A program made the translations under genes and the position numbers. Below, piece by piece: positions 10,514 through 20,628 of a stretch of DNA of 64,000 bases (position 1 is the first letter of the stretch; each line of letters opens with the position of its first letter). The stretch covers positions 988,679-1,052,678 of the forward strand of contig NZ_CP041765.1 in the NCBI RefSeq assembly GCF_007559025.1, read 5' to 3'. The notes under the pieces were generated by a model. The model did no database searches and was not told the DNA's origin. It saw nothing but the letters and a program-made list of their open reading frames with translations. This DNA comes from Tomitella fengzijianii. Lineage in GTDB: Bacteria; Actinomycetota; Actinomycetes; Mycobacteriales; Mycobacteriaceae.

Positions 10514-11817
10514 CCGTCATCGCGCGCAAACGGGACGGGCACGAGCTGACGGACGCGGAGATCCGCTGGGCGGTGGCCGCATACACGTCGGGCGCGTTCG
10601 CCGACGTCCAGATGGCGGCGCTGCTGATGGCCATCGTGCTGCGCGGGATGTCCGCGGCCGAGACCGCGTCGCTCGAGTCGGCGATGCGTGCGAGCGGGAC
10701 CACCGCCGATCTGACCGGTCTGCGGCGCGGCGGCGCGCGCCTTCCCACGGCGGACAAGCACTCCACCGGCGGGGTGGGGGACAAGATCACGCTGCCGCTG
10801 GCGCCGCTGGTCGCGGCCTGCGGCGCCGCCGTGCCGCAGCTGTCGGGGCGCGCGCTCGGACATACCGGCGGCACTCTGGACAAGCTCGAGTCCATTCCGG
10901 GGTGGCGCGCGGACGTGCCCATGCGGGCGTTCCGGCGCCAGCTGGAGGACGTCGGTGCGGTGGTGTGCGCGGCCGGTGCGGACCTCGCGCCCGCGGACCG
11001 GGCGATGTACGCGCTGCGCGACATCACCGGCACCGTCGAGTCCATCCCGCTCATCGCGGCGTCGATCATGAGCAAGAAGCTCGCGGAGGGCTCGGAGGCG
11101 CTGGTGCTCGACGTGAAGGTGGGCTCCGGCGCCTTCATGACCGACGCCGGGTCGGCCCGGGAGCTGGCGCGGACGATGGTGCGTCTGGGCACGGACGCGG
11201 GCGTGCGGACGACCGCGCTGCTCACCGCGATGGACACGCCCCTGGGCAGGACCGTCGGCAACGCGCTCGAGGTCGCGGAGGCGGTGGAGGTCCTGGCGGG
11301 CGGGGGTCCGCCGGACGTGGTGGAGCTGACGGTGGCCCTGGCACGGGAGATGCTCGCGACGGCCGGGCTGGACTCCGCGGACCCGGCGGCCCGGCTGGCG
11401 GACGGTGCGGCGATGGACCGGTGGCGGCGGATGATCTCCGCGCAGGGCGGAGACCCCGACGCGCCCCTGCCCGCCGCGCGGCACGTCGACACGGTGCGGG
11501 CCGAGCCGGGCGCCGCGGGGGTGGTCACCCGGCTCGATGCGCGGGCGGTGGGGGAGGCCGCCCGGATCCTGGGTGCGGGCCGCCGCGGCCCGGGCGACCG
11601 GGTGCAGGCCGGTGCGGGGATCGAGATCCACGCCCGCCCGGGCGAGCGGGTGGCGGCGGGCGGGCGGCTGCTGTCGCTGCACACCGATGCCCCGGAGCGG
11701 TTCGCCGCTGCGCGCGAGGCGCTGGCCGGGGCGATCGACATCGGGCCGCGGGGCCCGGCGGGCGTCGACGCCGGCGCGGGCGGTGCCGGCCCGCTGGTGC
11801 TGGGCAGGGTGACCTGA
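10501..11817 (+). CDS. deoA: Thymidine phosphorylase
   Basis: A 438-residue pyrimidine nucleoside phosphorylase that splits thymidine with phosphate to thymine and deoxyribose 1-phosphate. The family signature is present as SGRALGHTGGTLDKLE near residue 115, with the phosphate-binding KHSTGGVGDK just before and the RDITGTVESIPLIAASIMSKK substrate loop after. ATG 10501 overlaps the cdd stop by 13 nt, indicating coupling. Order cdd-deoA-add matches M. tuberculosis Rv3315c-Rv3313c, except that an R2-like oxidase gene is inserted before add here. Confidence 0.95.
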   Translation: MDPVAVIARKRDGHELTDAEIRWAVAAYTSGAFADVQMAALLMAIVLRGMSAAETASLESAMRASGTTADLTGLRRGGARLPTADKHSTGGVGDKITLPLAPLVAACGAAVPQLSGRALGHTGGTLDKLESIPGWRADVPMRAFRRQLEDVGAVVCAAGADLAPADRAMYALRDITGTVESIPLIAASIMSKKLAEGSEALVLDVKVGSGAFMTDAGSARELARTMVRLGTDAGVRTTALLTAMDTPLGRTVGNALEVAEAVEVLAGGGPPDVVELTVALAREMLATAGLDSADPAARLADGAAMDRWRRMISAQGGDPDAPLPAARHVDTVRAEPGAAGVVTRLDARAVGEAARILGAGRRGPGDRVQAGAGIEIHARPGERVAAGGRLLSLHTDAPERFAAAREALAGAIDIGPRGPAGVDAGAGGAGPLVLGRVT

Positions 11818-11965
11818 CCGGACCCCGTCCGGTCGGACGTCCGATTCCGGCTCCGGGTATGTGTGAATGCGGGTATCGTCGGCTGTGACCGGGATCTCAC
11901 ACGCGCTCCGGACGTACGGCCGGGCCGCGGATCCGCATCGGCGCCGCCTGCCGGGAGGTACTTCC

Positions 11966-12976
11966 ATGACGACACAGATGACATCGCAATCGACGGCCGC
12001 GCAGCCGGCCGCGCAATCACCCGCCTCGGGCGCGGACGACGTTCCGGACCTGCGCTCGGACTTCGCGACCCTCCGCGCCGGCGGGCTCAACTGGCAGTCG
12101 ATGCCGCTGCGACTGTTCACCAAGGGCAACGCGCACTTCTGGGACCCGCGGAGCATCGACTTCTCCCAGGACCGCGAGGACTGGGAGGCGATGACCGACG
12201 AGCAGCGCCGCAGCGCCACCTACCTGTGCTCGCAGTTCATCGCCGGGGAGGAGGCGGTGACGCAGGACCTGCAGCCGTTCATGCGCGCCATGGCCGCGGA
12301 GGGCCGCTTCGGCGACGAGATGTACCTGACCCAGTTCTGCTTCGAGGAGGCCAAGCACGCGCAGGTCTTCCGCCTGTGGATGGACGCGGTGGGGCTCGAC
12401 GGCGACCTGCAGCCGTTCGTCAAGGACAACCCCGGCTACCGGCGCCTGTTCTATTACGAACTGCCGCAGTCGCTGCGGGCGCTCGAGCGGGACCCGAGCC
12501 CCGCGAACCAGATCATCGCCAGCGTCACCTACAACCACGTCGTGGAGGGCAGCCTGGCGCTCACCGGCTACTACGCGTGGCAGAAGGTGTGCACCGAGAA
12601 CGACATCCTGCCGGGGATGCGCGAGCTCATCAGCCGCATCAGCCTGGACGAACGCCGGCACATGGCCTGGGGCACGTTCACCTGCCGGCGGCACGTGGCC
12701 GCGGACGACGGCCTGTGGGAGCTCGTGCAGCAGCGCGTGGCGGAGCTCATGCCACACGCGATCACCATGATCAACTGGGTCAACGAGCAGTTCGACGAGC
12801 AGCCCTTCGGCCTCGACCCCGACGAGTTCGTCACCTACGCGGCAGACCGCGCGCAGCGGCGGCTCACCGCCATCGAGTCCGCGCGCGGGCGCCGCGTCGA
12901 GGAGATCGACCTGGACCACACGCCCGAGGCGCTCGAGGATCGCTTCGCCGAAGAGGACGCGGCCGTTCTCGGATAG
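11966..12976 (+). CDS. R2-like ligand-binding oxidase (Mn/Fe, Rv0233 type)
   Basis: A 336-residue ferritin-fold protein related to ribonucleotide reductase R2 but of the R2lox class. The dimetal ligands are spread over [19 protein letters not shown] and [11 protein letters not shown] (two ExxH-type pairs). R2lox proteins carry a Val-Tyr ether crosslink: the valine in GEEAV and the tyrosine in the LTGYYAW helix are both here. R2lox assembles a heterodinuclear Mn/Fe site with a bound fatty acid and is not a functional RNR subunit. ATG 11966 follows GGGAGG at 8 nt. A TATCGT box at 11874-11879 suggests a transcript with an 80-nt leader. Confidence 0.85.
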   Translation: MTTQMTSQSTAAQPAAQSPASGADDVPDLRSDFATLRAGGLNWQSMPLRLFTKGNAHFWDPRSIDFSQDREDWEAMTDEQRRSATYLCSQFIAGEEAVTQDLQPFMRAMAAEGRFGDEMYLTQFCFEEAKHAQVFRLWMDAVGLDGDLQPFVKDNPGYRRLFYYELPQSLRALERDPSPANQIIASVTYNHVVEGSLALTGYYAWQKVCTENDILPGMRELISRISLDERRHMAWGTFTCRRHVAADDGLWELVQQRVAELMPHAITMINWVNEQFDEQPFGLDPDEFVTYAADRAQRRLTAIESARGRRVEEIDLDHTPEALEDRFAEEDAAVLG

Positions 12977-13010
12977 CCGGGTGCACCGGCGCACCGCCGG
13001 CCCGCCGACG

Positions 13011-13016
13011 TACGGT
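13011..13016 (+). promoter_or_regulatory. Candidate leaderless -10 box of add
   Basis: TACGGT lies 6 nt before the GTG start at 13023, with no Shine-Dalgarno between. Confidence 0.4.
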
Positions 13017-13022
13017 CGGAGC

Positions 13023-14207
13023 GTGGACACCACCGCGAACGTCCCGGCCGCAGGCTCCGACGCGCAGACCCCGTCGGCGTCGCAGCCGGACCCGGCGCGC
13101 GCCGCCGCCTTCCGCGCGGCGCCCAAGGTGTTGCTGCACGACCATCTCGACGGCGGGCTGCGCCCGCAGACGGTGCTCGAACTGGCGGACGCGCACGGCT
13201 ACCGCGGGCTGCCCGTCGGCGACGGGCCGGAGCTGGCCCGGTGGTTCCGTTCCGCCGCGGACAGCGGATCGCTGGAGCGGTACCTGGAGACGTTCGCGCA
13301 CACCGTCGGCGTCATGCAGCACCGGGATGCGCTGGTGCGTGTCGCGCGCGAATGCGCGATGGACCTGGCGGACGACGGAGTCGTCTACGCCGAGGTGCGG
13401 TTCGCGCCGGAACAGCACCTCGAGGGCGGGCTGGGCCTGGACGAGGTGGTGCAGGCCGTGCTCGACGGTTTCGCCGCGGGGGTCGACATCGCCGCGCGGG
13501 GCGGCCGCGCCATCCGGATCGGCACGCTCGTCACCGCCATGCGGCATGCGGCGCGCTCACGCGAGATCGCAGAGCTGGCGGTGCGGTTCCGGGACCGCGG
13601 CGTGGTGGGCTTCGACATCGCGGGCGCCGAGGCCGGCAACCCGCCGACCCGCCACCTGGACGCGTTCGAATTCATGCGGCAGTCCAATGCGCACTTCACC
13701 ATCCATGCCGGCGAGGCGTTCGGCCTGCCGTCGATCCATGAGGCGATCGCCTTCTGCGGGGCGGACCGCCTGGGCCACGGCGTGCGCATCACGGACGACA
13801 TCACCGTGCCCGACGGCGGCATCGTCGACTGGTCCCCGGACGCGCCGAGCGGCAGCAGGCCGGTGCTCGGCAGGGTGGCGAACTACGTGCGTGACAAGCG
13901 GATCCCGTTGGAGCTGTGCCCCAGCTCCAACGTGCAGACGGGCGCAGTCGCGAGCCTGGCCGACCACCCCTTCGACCTGCTGGCGCGCCTGCGGTTCCGC
14001 GTCACGGTGAACACCGACAACCGGCTGATGAGCGACACGACGATGAGCGGCGAGATGATCAAGCTCGTCGACACCTTCGGCTACGACTGGGTGGACCTGC
14101 AGCGGTTCACCATCAACGCGGCGAAGTCCGCATTCCTCCCGTTCGACCAGCGGCTGGCGATGATCGACGACGTGATCAAGCCGGGCTACGCGGTGCTCTT
14201 CGGCTGA
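13023..14207 (+). CDS. add: Adenosine deaminase
   Basis: A 394-residue zinc enzyme converting adenosine and deoxyadenosine to inosine forms. Motifs in order: [12 protein letters not shown] (two zinc His), [20 protein letters not shown] (zinc His, catalytic Glu), [20 protein letters not shown] and [13 protein letters not shown] (catalytic Asp). The length is slightly above average because of an approximately 30-residue low-complexity N-terminus. GTG 13023 was chosen since it is preceded by a TACGGT box at leaderless spacing and the earlier start at 12981 would overlap only intergenic sequence. It follows the R2lox gene by 46 nt. Confidence 0.95.
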   Translation: MDTTANVPAAGSDAQTPSASQPDPARAAAFRAAPKVLLHDHLDGGLRPQTVLELADAHGYRGLPVGDGPELARWFRSAADSGSLERYLETFAHTVGVMQHRDALVRVARECAMDLADDGVVYAEVRFAPEQHLEGGLGLDEVVQAVLDGFAAGVDIAARGGRAIRIGTLVTAMRHAARSREIAELAVRFRDRGVVGFDIAGAEAGNPPTRHLDAFEFMRQSNAHFTIHAGEAFGLPSIHEAIAFCGADRLGHGVRITDDITVPDGGIVDWSPDAPSGSRPVLGRVANYVRDKRIPLELCPSSNVQTGAVASLADHPFDLLARLRFRVTVNTDNRLMSDTTMSGEMIKLVDTFGYDWVDLQRFTINAAKSAFLPFDQRLAMIDDVIKPGYAVLFG

Positions 14208-14238
14208 CCGGGACCCACCGCACAAGAGTTCGGATAGG

Positions 14239-14257
14239 CTACCATTCCTGCTGGTAG
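14239..14257 (+). terminator. Weak hairpin after add
   Basis: A 6-bp inverted repeat (CTACCA / TGGTAG) with a 7-nt loop begins 32 nt past the add stop and is followed by pyrimidine-rich sequence. It is short, so termination is only possible. Confidence 0.3.
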
Positions 14258-14296
14258 TGCAGCCTTTCCTTGCTGGTGGGAGGGGTGCGGCGCGCC

Positions 14297-14302
14297 TACG
14301 AT
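14297..14302 (+). promoter_or_regulatory. Candidate leaderless -10 box of the VIT-family gene
   Basis: TACGAT lies 7 nt before ATG 14310; no Shine-Dalgarno is seen. Confidence 0.45.
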
Positions 14303-14309
14303 CGGGCTC

Positions 14310-15050
14310 ATGGAGACCATGACGGGGGAGTCGTCACAGGCGGCGGTGGCGGGTACCCATCCGGAGCCCCACGGCGGCGCGATCGCCTCGAAACTCAACT
14401 GGCTGCGGGCCGGCGTCCTCGGCGCCAACGACGGGATCGTGTCGACGGCGGGGCTCGTCGTGGGCGTGGCGGCGGCGTCGGCCTCGCGCGACACCCTGCT
14501 GACCGCGGGCGTGGCGGGGCTGATCGCGGGCGCGGCGTCGATGGCGATGGGCGAGTACGTCTCGGTGAGCACCCAGCGAGACGCGGAGCGCGCGTTGCTG
14601 GCCAAGGAGCGTCAGGAGCTCGCCGACGAGCCCGAGGGCGAGCTGCGCGAGCTCGCCGCGCTGTACCGGGCGAAGGGCCTCACCGATGCGACCGCGCACA
14701 CGGTGGCGGCGGAGCTCACCGCGCATGATGCGCTGACGGCGCACGCCGAGGCCGAACTGGGCATCGACCCCGACCAGCTGGTCTCGCCCTGGCACGCCGC
14801 CGCGTCCTCGGCGGTGTCGTTCATCCTGGGCGCGCTGCTGCCGCTGATCGCGATCGTCCTGCCGCCACCGGAACTCCGGGTGCCCGTCACCGTGCTGGCA
14901 GTGCTTGCGGCACTGGCGCTCACCGGCGCGGTGAGCGCCGCGCTGGGCGGTGCCGACAGATTGCGCGCGACGGTGCGCGTGATGGCCGGCGGGGCCGCGG
15001 CGATGGCGGTCACCTACGCAGTGGGCGAGCTCATCGGCGCGATGATGTGA
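14310..15050 (+). CDS. VIT1/CCC1-family transmembrane metal transporter
   Basis: A 246-residue membrane protein of the VIT family (vacuolar iron transporter/Ccc1), members of which move Fe2+ or Mn2+ out of the cytosol. The signature NWLRAGVLGANDGIVSTAGLVVGV begins near residue 30, followed by a second helix ending in GAASMAMGEYVSVSTQRDAE. A charged cytosolic domain rich in Ala and Glu (residues about 95-155) contains the metal-binding helices. Three C-terminal helices start with the SFILGALLPL signature. It is monocistronic between add and the convergent Rv3311-like gene. M. tuberculosis has no such gene at this position, so it is an insertion into the syntenic block. Confidence 0.88.
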   Translation: METMTGESSQAAVAGTHPEPHGGAIASKLNWLRAGVLGANDGIVSTAGLVVGVAAASASRDTLLTAGVAGLIAGAASMAMGEYVSVSTQRDAERALLAKERQELADEPEGELRELAALYRAKGLTDATAHTVAAELTAHDALTAHAEAELGIDPDQLVSPWHAAASSAVSFILGALLPLIAIVLPPPELRVPVTVLAVLAALALTGAVSAALGGADRLRATVRVMAGGAAAMAVTYAVGELIGAMM

Positions 15051-15084
15051 CGGTCCGGTGATGTGACGGGCCGGCCCGCCGGGA

Positions 15085-16377
15085 TCACGTGTCCGGCTGG
15101 ATCAGCCGATCCTCGAATGCGTGCTCCAGCGCGCGCCACTGACCGGCCTCGACGGTGAACGGCGGGTGCGGCATCACGCGGAGCGGGTCGGGCTCGCGGA
15201 TGAACGACACCAGCGCGCCGAGCTCGGTGGATTCGTCCAGCGCCTGCTCCACGGCGTCGTCGTCGCAGTAGTCGGCGGCGTCCTCGAGCAGTTCGATCGC
15301 CAGGTCGAGCTGCTCGGAGTCGACGGCGACAGGGCCGTCGGTGATGTCCTCGACCAGTCCGGTGAGCACGTACACGTTGTCGTCCGTGATCACGATCTCG
15401 AGTTCGCCGCCGGTCGCCGACTGGGCCACGGTGGAGTACGTGCTCACCCCGGCCAGGTCGTGTTCGTGGTTGACCGCAAGGTGCTGGGTCAGCGCGCGGG
15501 GCGTGGCGAACACGCGGATGCGGCCGTCGTGGCCGAGGAAGACCGGGTCGTCCCGCAGGTAGCAGCGCAGGGTGTAGTAGGTGCCGCCGGGGACGACCAC
15601 CTGGATGGGGTCGATGCCCACCGAATCCCAGAACGCGTACTCGTCGTCCCCCTCCTCGGATTCCCCGTCCTCGTCCCCGTCGTCCCCGTCGTCGTGATCG
15701 GCGTCGGTGCCCTCGGAATCGAGCAGGTCCAGGTCGTCGTCGGTGTCGAGCTCGTCGTCGTTCTCCACGTCGTTCTCGTCGGACGCCGTCAGCTCGGCCT
15801 CGGCGATCTCCAGGGCCGCCGCGTCGATGTCGGGGCTGCCGATGACGTCGTCGAGGGCGGTGAGGATCGCGTCCCACTCGCCGGCCAGCAGGCGCCCGAT
15901 CCGGTCCCACCGCTTGCCGCCCGACCGGCCGTGGAACGGCGCCGTGCCGCTGCCGAGCAGATCCAGCTCGCCGTGCTCCTCGAGGAAGTCCGTGATGCTG
16001 CTGATGTCGCAGACGTCTCCGAGTGCGAACACGACGCCGAGGCAATCGTCCAGGAATCGCGTGGACGACAGGGTGGGCGCGCGCTGCGCGACCGCCGGCA
16101 CCCGGGTCAGGTCGTAGCGGTCCTCGGGTTCGGGGGTGAGTTCGTCTGCGGACAGCGCCTCGACGATGTTCCAGGACGGATGGTCGTACAGGTCGTGGTC
16201 GTGGTCGGTGCGGATGAACGCGGTGAGCTCGGCGACGGAGTCGAAGCCGAACACCTCGTCCTCCAGCCCGAGGAACGCCTGCCACTCGTCCGCGCCGTCA
16301 CGCCACCGCGGCGCCCACAGGGTGTAGACGCTGCCGGTGTGAAGGCGCAGTTCGATGGGGACGATGTCACCTGCCAT
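15085..16377 (-). CDS. Conserved actinobacterial protein, Rv3311-like, with acidic linker
   Basis: A 430-residue soluble protein with no known enzymatic motif. It matches by position, size and type the M. tuberculosis gene I recall as Rv3311 (about 420 residues), which lies beside upp. The N-terminal half (residues 1-195) and C-terminal half (247-430) both begin with a strand-turn followed by an F-x-T-x-x-x-L-x-x-H/F element and an H-[ED]-HDL motif ([19 protein letters not shown]), suggesting an internal duplication. A linker at residues 199-246 is almost entirely Asp/Glu/Gly/Ser. The ATG at 16377 is preceded by TAGGCT at 7 nt, which favours a leaderless transcript. Divergent from upp. Function unknown. 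Confidence 0.75.
   Translation of the reverse strand: MAGDIVPIELRLHTGSVYTLWAPRWRDGADEWQAFLGLEDEVFGFDSVAELTAFIRTDHDHDLYDHPSWNIVEALSADELTPEPEDRYDLTRVPAVAQRAPTLSSTRFLDDCLGVVFALGDVCDISSITDFLEEHGELDLLGSGTAPFHGRSGGKRWDRIGRLLAGEWDAILTALDDVIGSPDIDAAALEIAEAELTASDENDVENDDELDTDDDLDLLDSEGTDADHDDGDDGDEDGESEEGDDEYAFWDSVGIDPIQVVVPGGTYYTLRCYLRDDPVFLGHDGRIRVFATPRALTQHLAVNHEHDLAGVSTYSTVAQSATGGELEIVITDDNVYVLTGLVEDITDGPVAVDSEQLDLAIELLEDAADYCDDDAVEQALDESTELGALVSFIREPDPLRVMPHPPFTVEAGQWRALEHAFEDRLIQPDT
15640..15783 (-). repeat. Hyperacidic low-complexity coding segment
   Basis: Within the Rv3311-like gene, codons 199-246 are mostly GAC/GAG/GAA with a few Gly and Ser codons. On the plus strand this reads as a GTCGTC-rich stretch. 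It separates two similar folded halves of the protein. Confidence 0.8.
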
Positions 16378-16384
16378 GGTCGCG

Positions 16385-16390
16385 AGCCTA
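16385..16390 (-). promoter_or_regulatory. Candidate leaderless -10 box of the Rv3311-like gene
   Basis: On the minus strand TAGGCT lies 7 nt before ATG 16377. The same hexamer at the same spacing precedes fbiA. Confidence 0.5.
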
Positions 16391-16436
16391 TCGACAGAAC
16401 GCCGATTGCGGAAAGGGTCGTGCAGTGGGGACCGCC

Positions 16437-16442
16437 TATGCT
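16437..16442 (+). promoter_or_regulatory. Candidate leaderless -10 box of upp
   Basis: TATGCT lies 6 nt before ATG 16449 with no Shine-Dalgarno sequence. Confidence 0.45.
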
Positions 16443-16448
16443 GCCCGT

Positions 16449-17072
16449 ATGGATCTGCGCGTGATCGACCATCCCCTCGTCGGGGCCCGTCTGGCGATGC
16501 TGCGTGACCGGCGTGCCGACAATGCGCGTTTCCGTGCGGTGCTGCGTGATCTCACGACGATGCTCGTCTACGAGGCCTGCCGCGACATCGAGGTGACGGA
16601 GATCGATGTGCAGACGCCGGTGGCGCCGACGCGTGGTGTGCGCGTGGCGAACCCGCCGCTGCTCGTGCCGGTGCTGCGCGCGGGGCTGGGCATGGTGGAC
16701 CAGGCGCAGGCCATGCTCCCGGAGGCCGATCTGGGCATGGTGGGCCTGGCCCGCGACGAGTCGACGCACCGGCCGACGGCCTACCTGGAGTCGCTGCCGG
16801 AGGACCTGAGCGGACGCCCGGTGCTCGTGCTCGACCCCATGCTGGCGACCGGCGGCTCGATGGTGCACACGGTGGAGCTGCTGCGGGGCCGGGGCGCCGA
16901 CGCGGTGACGGTCATCTGCGTCGTGGCCGCACCGCAGGGCGTCGAGGCCGTGCGCGCGTGCGGCGCGGCGGACCGGCTGGTGACCGCCTCGCTGGACGAC
17001 GGCCTCGATGCCGATGCGTTCATCGTCCCGGGCCTGGGCGACGCGGGGGACCGGCAGTACGGGCCGCGCTGA
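16449..17072 (+). CDS. upp: Uracil phosphoribosyltransferase
   Basis: A 207-residue enzyme making UMP from uracil and PRPP. The PRPP-binding loop is [10 protein letters not shown] near residue 130, and [13 protein letters not shown] forms the conserved hood loop; YGPR-like terminus completes uracil recognition. The length equals that of M. tuberculosis Upp. ATG 16449 gives the standard N-terminus ([10 protein letters not shown]); an earlier GTG at 16425 would put the -10-like TATGCT inside the gene. Divergent from the Rv3311-like gene and convergent with the phosphomannomutase gene, as in Rv3309c-Rv3311, although the intervening acid phosphatase gene (sapM) is missing. Confidence 0.96.
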   Translation: MDLRVIDHPLVGARLAMLRDRRADNARFRAVLRDLTTMLVYEACRDIEVTEIDVQTPVAPTRGVRVANPPLLVPVLRAGLGMVDQAQAMLPEADLGMVGLARDESTHRPTAYLESLPEDLSGRPVLVLDPMLATGGSMVHTVELLRGRGADAVTVICVVAAPQGVEAVRACGAADRLVTASLDDGLDADAFIVPGLGDAGDRQYGPR

Positions 17073-17116
17073 GCGGGCCGGTGCGCGGTGGTCCCGCGCC
17101 CGCGTGCGGTGGCCGG

Positions 17117-18904
17117 TCAGGGAGTGAGCAGCCGCCGGGCGTCGTCGGCGACGCTGCGCAGCAGCGCGTCGGCGTCGGCGCGCCGCGCGTCCAGCATCTC
17201 CGCGTCCAGCGTCTCTTCGCCGAGTGCCGGCGCACCCTGCGCGGCGACCGGCGGAAACGACACCTCGGCATAGGCCTTGACCTTCGGCTCGGTGCCGGAC
17301 GGCCGGATCACCAGGCGCACCGCGGGCCCACCGGCGTCGTCGGGCGAGGCGAATACCAGCGCGTCGGTCCGCAGCCCGTCGGCGCGCTGGGCGAAATCTG
17401 CGTAGTGCACGGCCACGCCGCCGAGGCGGGACGGTGCGCTCCGGCGCAGACGGTGCATCAGCGCATCGATCACGCCGGGGCGGTCGGCGGCGACCGATAT
17501 CTGGCGACCGGCATGCATCCCGTACTCGCCGGCGAGCCGGTCGAGCTCGTCGGCGATGCTGCGCCCGTCCGCGCGCAGCATGGCAGCCATGCGGCACAGC
17601 GCCACCGCCGCGGATATCCCGTCCTTGTCGGCGACGGCGTCGGGGTCCACGCACATCCCGATCGCCTCCTCGTACGCGTAGACGAGCCGGGCGCCGGGCA
17701 CGTCGTCGGCGGCCCGCGCCAGCCACTTGAAGCCGGTGAGCGTGGTGCGGAACCGCGCGCCGTGTGCCGCGGCGATGCGGCCGAGCAGCGTCGACGACAC
17801 GATCGTCGTCGCGACGAGCCGGGCCGAGGCCGGGACCGATGCCGGATCAGAGACCGGTTCCGTGGCAGGGCCGCCGGCGCGCAGGATGTGCTCGCCCAGC
17901 AGCGGGCCGGTCTCGTCGCCGCGCAGCATCCGCCAGCCGTCGCGGCCGGGCACCCCCAGCGCGCACCGGTCGGCGTCCGGGTCGAGCGCGATCGCCACGT
18001 CGGCGTCCACCCGCCGCGCCAGAGCCAGTAGCCGGTCGGCGACGCCGGGCTCCTCGGGATTGGGCCGCGGCGCGGTGGGGAAGTCCGGGTCGGGGGCGAA
18101 CTGCTCGTCCACCACGTGCACGTCGGTGAAGCCCGCGCGCCGCAGCGCCGCCACCGCCACGGCGCCGCCCACCCCGTGCACCGGGGAGAGCGCGACGCGC
18201 AGGGGGCCGTCCGCCCCGACCCCGGCCAGGACCCGGGACGCGCGCTCGAGGTACCGCTCGACGAGTGCGGCGCACCGCGGGTCCGGTTCCGCGGAGCCGC
18301 GGTGCGCGGCCTCCGGCAAGGGCGTGCGTGGGATCTCCGCCGCGGGCCCGGCCTCGGCGATGGCCTCCTCGATGGCGCGGTCCGCGGGCGGCACGATCTG
18401 CGCACCGCCCCGCAGGTAGACCTTGTAGCCGTTGTCGCCCGCGGGGTTGTGGGAGGCGGTGATCTGCACTCCCGCCGCGGCGCCGAGCGCGCGGACGGCG
18501 AAGGCGGTGACGGGCGTGGGCAGCGGCTCCGGGAAGGTGACCACGTCGAACCCGGCGGCGGCCAGCACCTCGGCGGCGGCGCGCGCGAAGCCGGCGGAGC
18601 CGTGCCGGGCGTCGCGCCCCACGACGACGATCGCCCCCGACTCGCCGCGGCCGAGCAGGTGGGACGCGAGCCCCGCGGTGGCGCGCAGGACCACCGCGGT
18701 GTTCATCCCCGCCGGCCCGGCACGCAGCGGGCCGCGCAGCCCGGCGGTGCCGAAGGCCAGGGGCGCGGCGAACCGCGCGGCGAGCTCGGGCCCGCCCGGC
18801 GGCAGTGCCGACAACTCGGCGCGGTCGCGCGGATCCGGATCGCCCGCAATCCATGCCGCCACCCGCCCGGCCAGCGGCGCGGGATCGGGTTCGGGCGGCG
18901 TCAC
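17117..18904 (-). CDS. pmmB: Phosphomannomutase / phosphopentomutase-type phosphohexomutase
   Basis: A 595-residue alpha-D-phosphohexomutase. The catalytic phosphoserine loop is [17 protein letters not shown] near residue 140, the metal loop is [12 protein letters not shown], the sugar loop follows [13 protein letters not shown], and the phosphate-binding loop is [12 protein letters not shown] near the C-terminus. It is homologous to PmmB (Rv3308). Its place behind purine nucleoside phosphorylase suggests it may turn ribose 1-phosphate released by salvage into ribose 5-phosphate, as phosphopentomutases of this class do; mannose 6-phosphate is the other candidate. GTG 18904 overlaps the punA stop as GTGA, fixing the start. 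Confidence 0.92.
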   Translation of the reverse strand: MTPPEPDPAPLAGRVAAWIAGDPDPRDRAELSALPPGGPELAARFAAPLAFGTAGLRGPLRAGPAGMNTAVVLRATAGLASHLLGRGESGAIVVVGRDARHGSAGFARAAAEVLAAAGFDVVTFPEPLPTPVTAFAVRALGAAAGVQITASHNPAGDNGYKVYLRGGAQIVPPADRAIEEAIAEAGPAAEIPRTPLPEAAHRGSAEPDPRCAALVERYLERASRVLAGVGADGPLRVALSPVHGVGGAVAVAALRRAGFTDVHVVDEQFAPDPDFPTAPRPNPEEPGVADRLLALARRVDADVAIALDPDADRCALGVPGRDGWRMLRGDETGPLLGEHILRAGGPATEPVSDPASVPASARLVATTIVSSTLLGRIAAAHGARFRTTLTGFKWLARAADDVPGARLVYAYEEAIGMCVDPDAVADKDGISAAVALCRMAAMLRADGRSIADELDRLAGEYGMHAGRQISVAADRPGVIDALMHRLRRSAPSRLGGVAVHYADFAQRADGLRTDALVFASPDDAGGPAVRLVIRPSGTEPKVKAYAEVSFPPVAAQGAPALGEETLDAEMLDARRADADALLRSVADDARRLLTP

Positions 18905-19764
18905 AGCGCCGACACCACGTCGCGCAGCAGCCCGCCCATCCGGCCGGCGGCCGCCGCGCCCGCCGCGAGCACCTCCTCGTGGTCGAGCGGTTCCCCGGTG
19001 ATCCCGGCCGCGGCGTTGGTCACCATCGACACGCCGAGCACCCGCGCGCCCGCGGCACGTGCGGCGATCGTCTCGTGCACCGTGGACATGCCGACCAGGT
19101 CGGCGCCGAGGGTGCGCAGCATCCGGATCTCCGCGGGCGTCTCGTAGTGGGGGCCCGGCATGCAGGCGTACACGCCCTCGGCGAGCGTGGGGTCGACGTC
19201 CCGGCACAGCGCGCGCAGCGCGGGGTCGTAGGCGTCGGTCAGGTCGACGAAGCGCGGGCCGACCAGCGGCGAGCGCCCGGTGAGGTTGAGGTGGTCGCTG
19301 ATGAGCACCGGCTGCCCCACCGACATGTCCGCGCGCAATCCGCCCGCCGCGTTGGTGAGCACCACCGTCCCTGCGCCGGCGGCGCACGCGGCGCGGACGG
19401 GATGGACGACGTGGGAAAGGCCGTGGCCCTCGTAGGCGTGGGTGCGGCCGAGCATGACCAGGACGCGGCGCCTGCCCACCGTCGCGGAGACCACCGTGCC
19501 GGCATGCCCCTCGGCGGTGGGCGGGACGAAGCCGGGCAGCTCGGACATGGGGATCCGCACGCCTGCTTCGGCGCCGCCCAGCAGCCGGTCCACGGCGGGC
19601 CGCCAGCCGGAGCCGAGCACCACGGCCACGTCGTGGCGCTGCACCTCGCTCAGCTCGGCGATGACGGCCGCGGCCTCCTCGGCGCGGGGCTCCTGCCTGG
19701 CGGAGACCGGGCGCGGTGTGGAGCCGGGGGCGGGCTCATCGGTGGGGAGGTTCGGCGACGGCAT
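18901..19764 (-). CDS. punA: Purine nucleoside phosphorylase
   Basis: A 287-residue trimeric-class PNP that splits (deoxy)inosine and guanosine with phosphate. Visible motifs are [14 protein letters not shown] (phosphate loop), [42 protein letters not shown] and [10 protein letters not shown] (Asn in the base pocket). The usual MSTVPE loop reads MSTVHE here. The N-terminus has about 25 extra low-complexity residues. ATG 19764 was used; the long open frame upstream is antisense to the amidohydrolase and enoyl-CoA hydratase genes. Coupled to the downstream mutase gene, and divergent from the hydratase gene with 90 nt between. Confidence 0.95.
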   Translation of the reverse strand: MPSPNLPTDEPAPGSTPRPVSARQEPRAEEAAAVIAELSEVQRHDVAVVLGSGWRPAVDRLLGGAEAGVRIPMSELPGFVPPTAEGHAGTVVSATVGRRRVLVMLGRTHAYEGHGLSHVVHPVRAACAAGAGTVVLTNAAGGLRADMSVGQPVLISDHLNLTGRSPLVGPRFVDLTDAYDPALRALCRDVDPTLAEGVYACMPGPHYETPAEIRMLRTLGADLVGMSTVHETIAARAAGARVLGVSMVTNAAAGITGEPLDHEEVLAAGAAAAGRMGGLLRDVVSAL

Positions 19765-19842
19765 GGCCCCATTGTGCTGCCGGGCCCCATCGCGCCGCCG
19801 ACGGGCCGTGCCGCGAAGCGCGGACCCGGGACGACCGGTCGC

Positions 19843-19848
19843 TACGAT
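19843..19848 (+). promoter_or_regulatory. Candidate leaderless -10 box of the enoyl-CoA hydratase gene
   Basis: TACGAT lies 6 nt before ATG 19855; no Shine-Dalgarno is seen. Confidence 0.45.
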
Positions 19849-19854
19849 CAACCC

Positions 19855-20625
19855 ATGCCGAACACTGAGCAGGAACCGGACAGCTCCGACGGCGCGCCGG
19901 GCACGGCACCGCGCGCGATGCCGCGGCTGCAGCGCCGGGGCGACGTCTTCATCCTCTGGCTGGCGGGCACGGACGCGGTGGACGACGACGCCCGCTTCCA
20001 CCCGGACCGGATGGCCGCACTGCACGCGGCGCTCGACGAGGTGGAGGCCTCCGACGGGCCCGCGGCGCTGGTCACCGCGAACGCCGGCAAGTTCTTCAGC
20101 AACGGACTGGACCTGGACTACATCCTGCCGAAGCCGGACCGGCTGGACGCCTACCTGGACGAGGTGCACGCCCTCTTCAGCCGTCTGCTCGTGTTCTCCA
20201 CGCCCACCGTGGCCGCGGTGCAGGGGCACGCGTTCGGCGCCGGCGCCATGCTGGCCACGGCGCACGACTTCCGCGTGATGCGCGCCGACCGTGGCTTCTA
20301 CTGCCTGCCGGAGGTCACGCTGCAGATGCCGTTCACCCCGTCGATGTCGGCGCTGATGACGCGCAGGCTGCCCCCGCAGGTGGCGCTCGAGGCGATGACG
20401 ACGGGCCGCCGCTACGGCGGCCGTGACGCGCTGGCCGCGGGCATCGTCGACGCCGTCGCGGACGGCTCCGCCTCGGCCGACGCGGTGCTCGACGCGGCCG
20501 TCGCGCGTGCGCAGGAACTGGCCCCGCTGCGCGGTGCCAACCTGGCGGGGATCAAGCGGGGGATCCACGCGGAGCTGCTCGAGGCGCTGGCGCGCAAGAC
20601 CGCCGGCACCCGGATCGGCGGCTGA
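19855..20625 (+). CDS. Enoyl-CoA hydratase/isomerase family protein
   Basis: A 256-residue crotonase-fold protein. [13 protein letters not shown] supplies the first oxyanion-hole strand and [21 protein letters not shown] the second, followed by [14 protein letters not shown]. The Glu pair of classical hydratases is not fully present; the pattern is closer to delta3,delta2-enoyl-CoA isomerases, so isomerisation of unsaturated fatty acyl-CoA is likely. ATG 19855 is preceded by TACGAT at leaderless spacing. The amidohydrolase gene follows after 3 nt, so the two are probably one transcript. Confidence 0.85.
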   Translation: MPNTEQEPDSSDGAPGTAPRAMPRLQRRGDVFILWLAGTDAVDDDARFHPDRMAALHAALDEVEASDGPAALVTANAGKFFSNGLDLDYILPKPDRLDAYLDEVHALFSRLLVFSTPTVAAVQGHAFGAGAMLATAHDFRVMRADRGFYCLPEVTLQMPFTPSMSALMTRRLPPQVALEAMTTGRRYGGRDALAAGIVDAVADGSASADAVLDAAVARAQELAPLRGANLAGIKRGIHAELLEALARKTAGTRIGG

Positions 20626-20628
20626 ATC

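Noticed and set aside
14231-14250. IdeR-like box before the VIT-family gene (ATAGGCTACC)
   Set aside because: Only one half-site resembles the consensus, and the sequence is better explained as a short inverted repeat.
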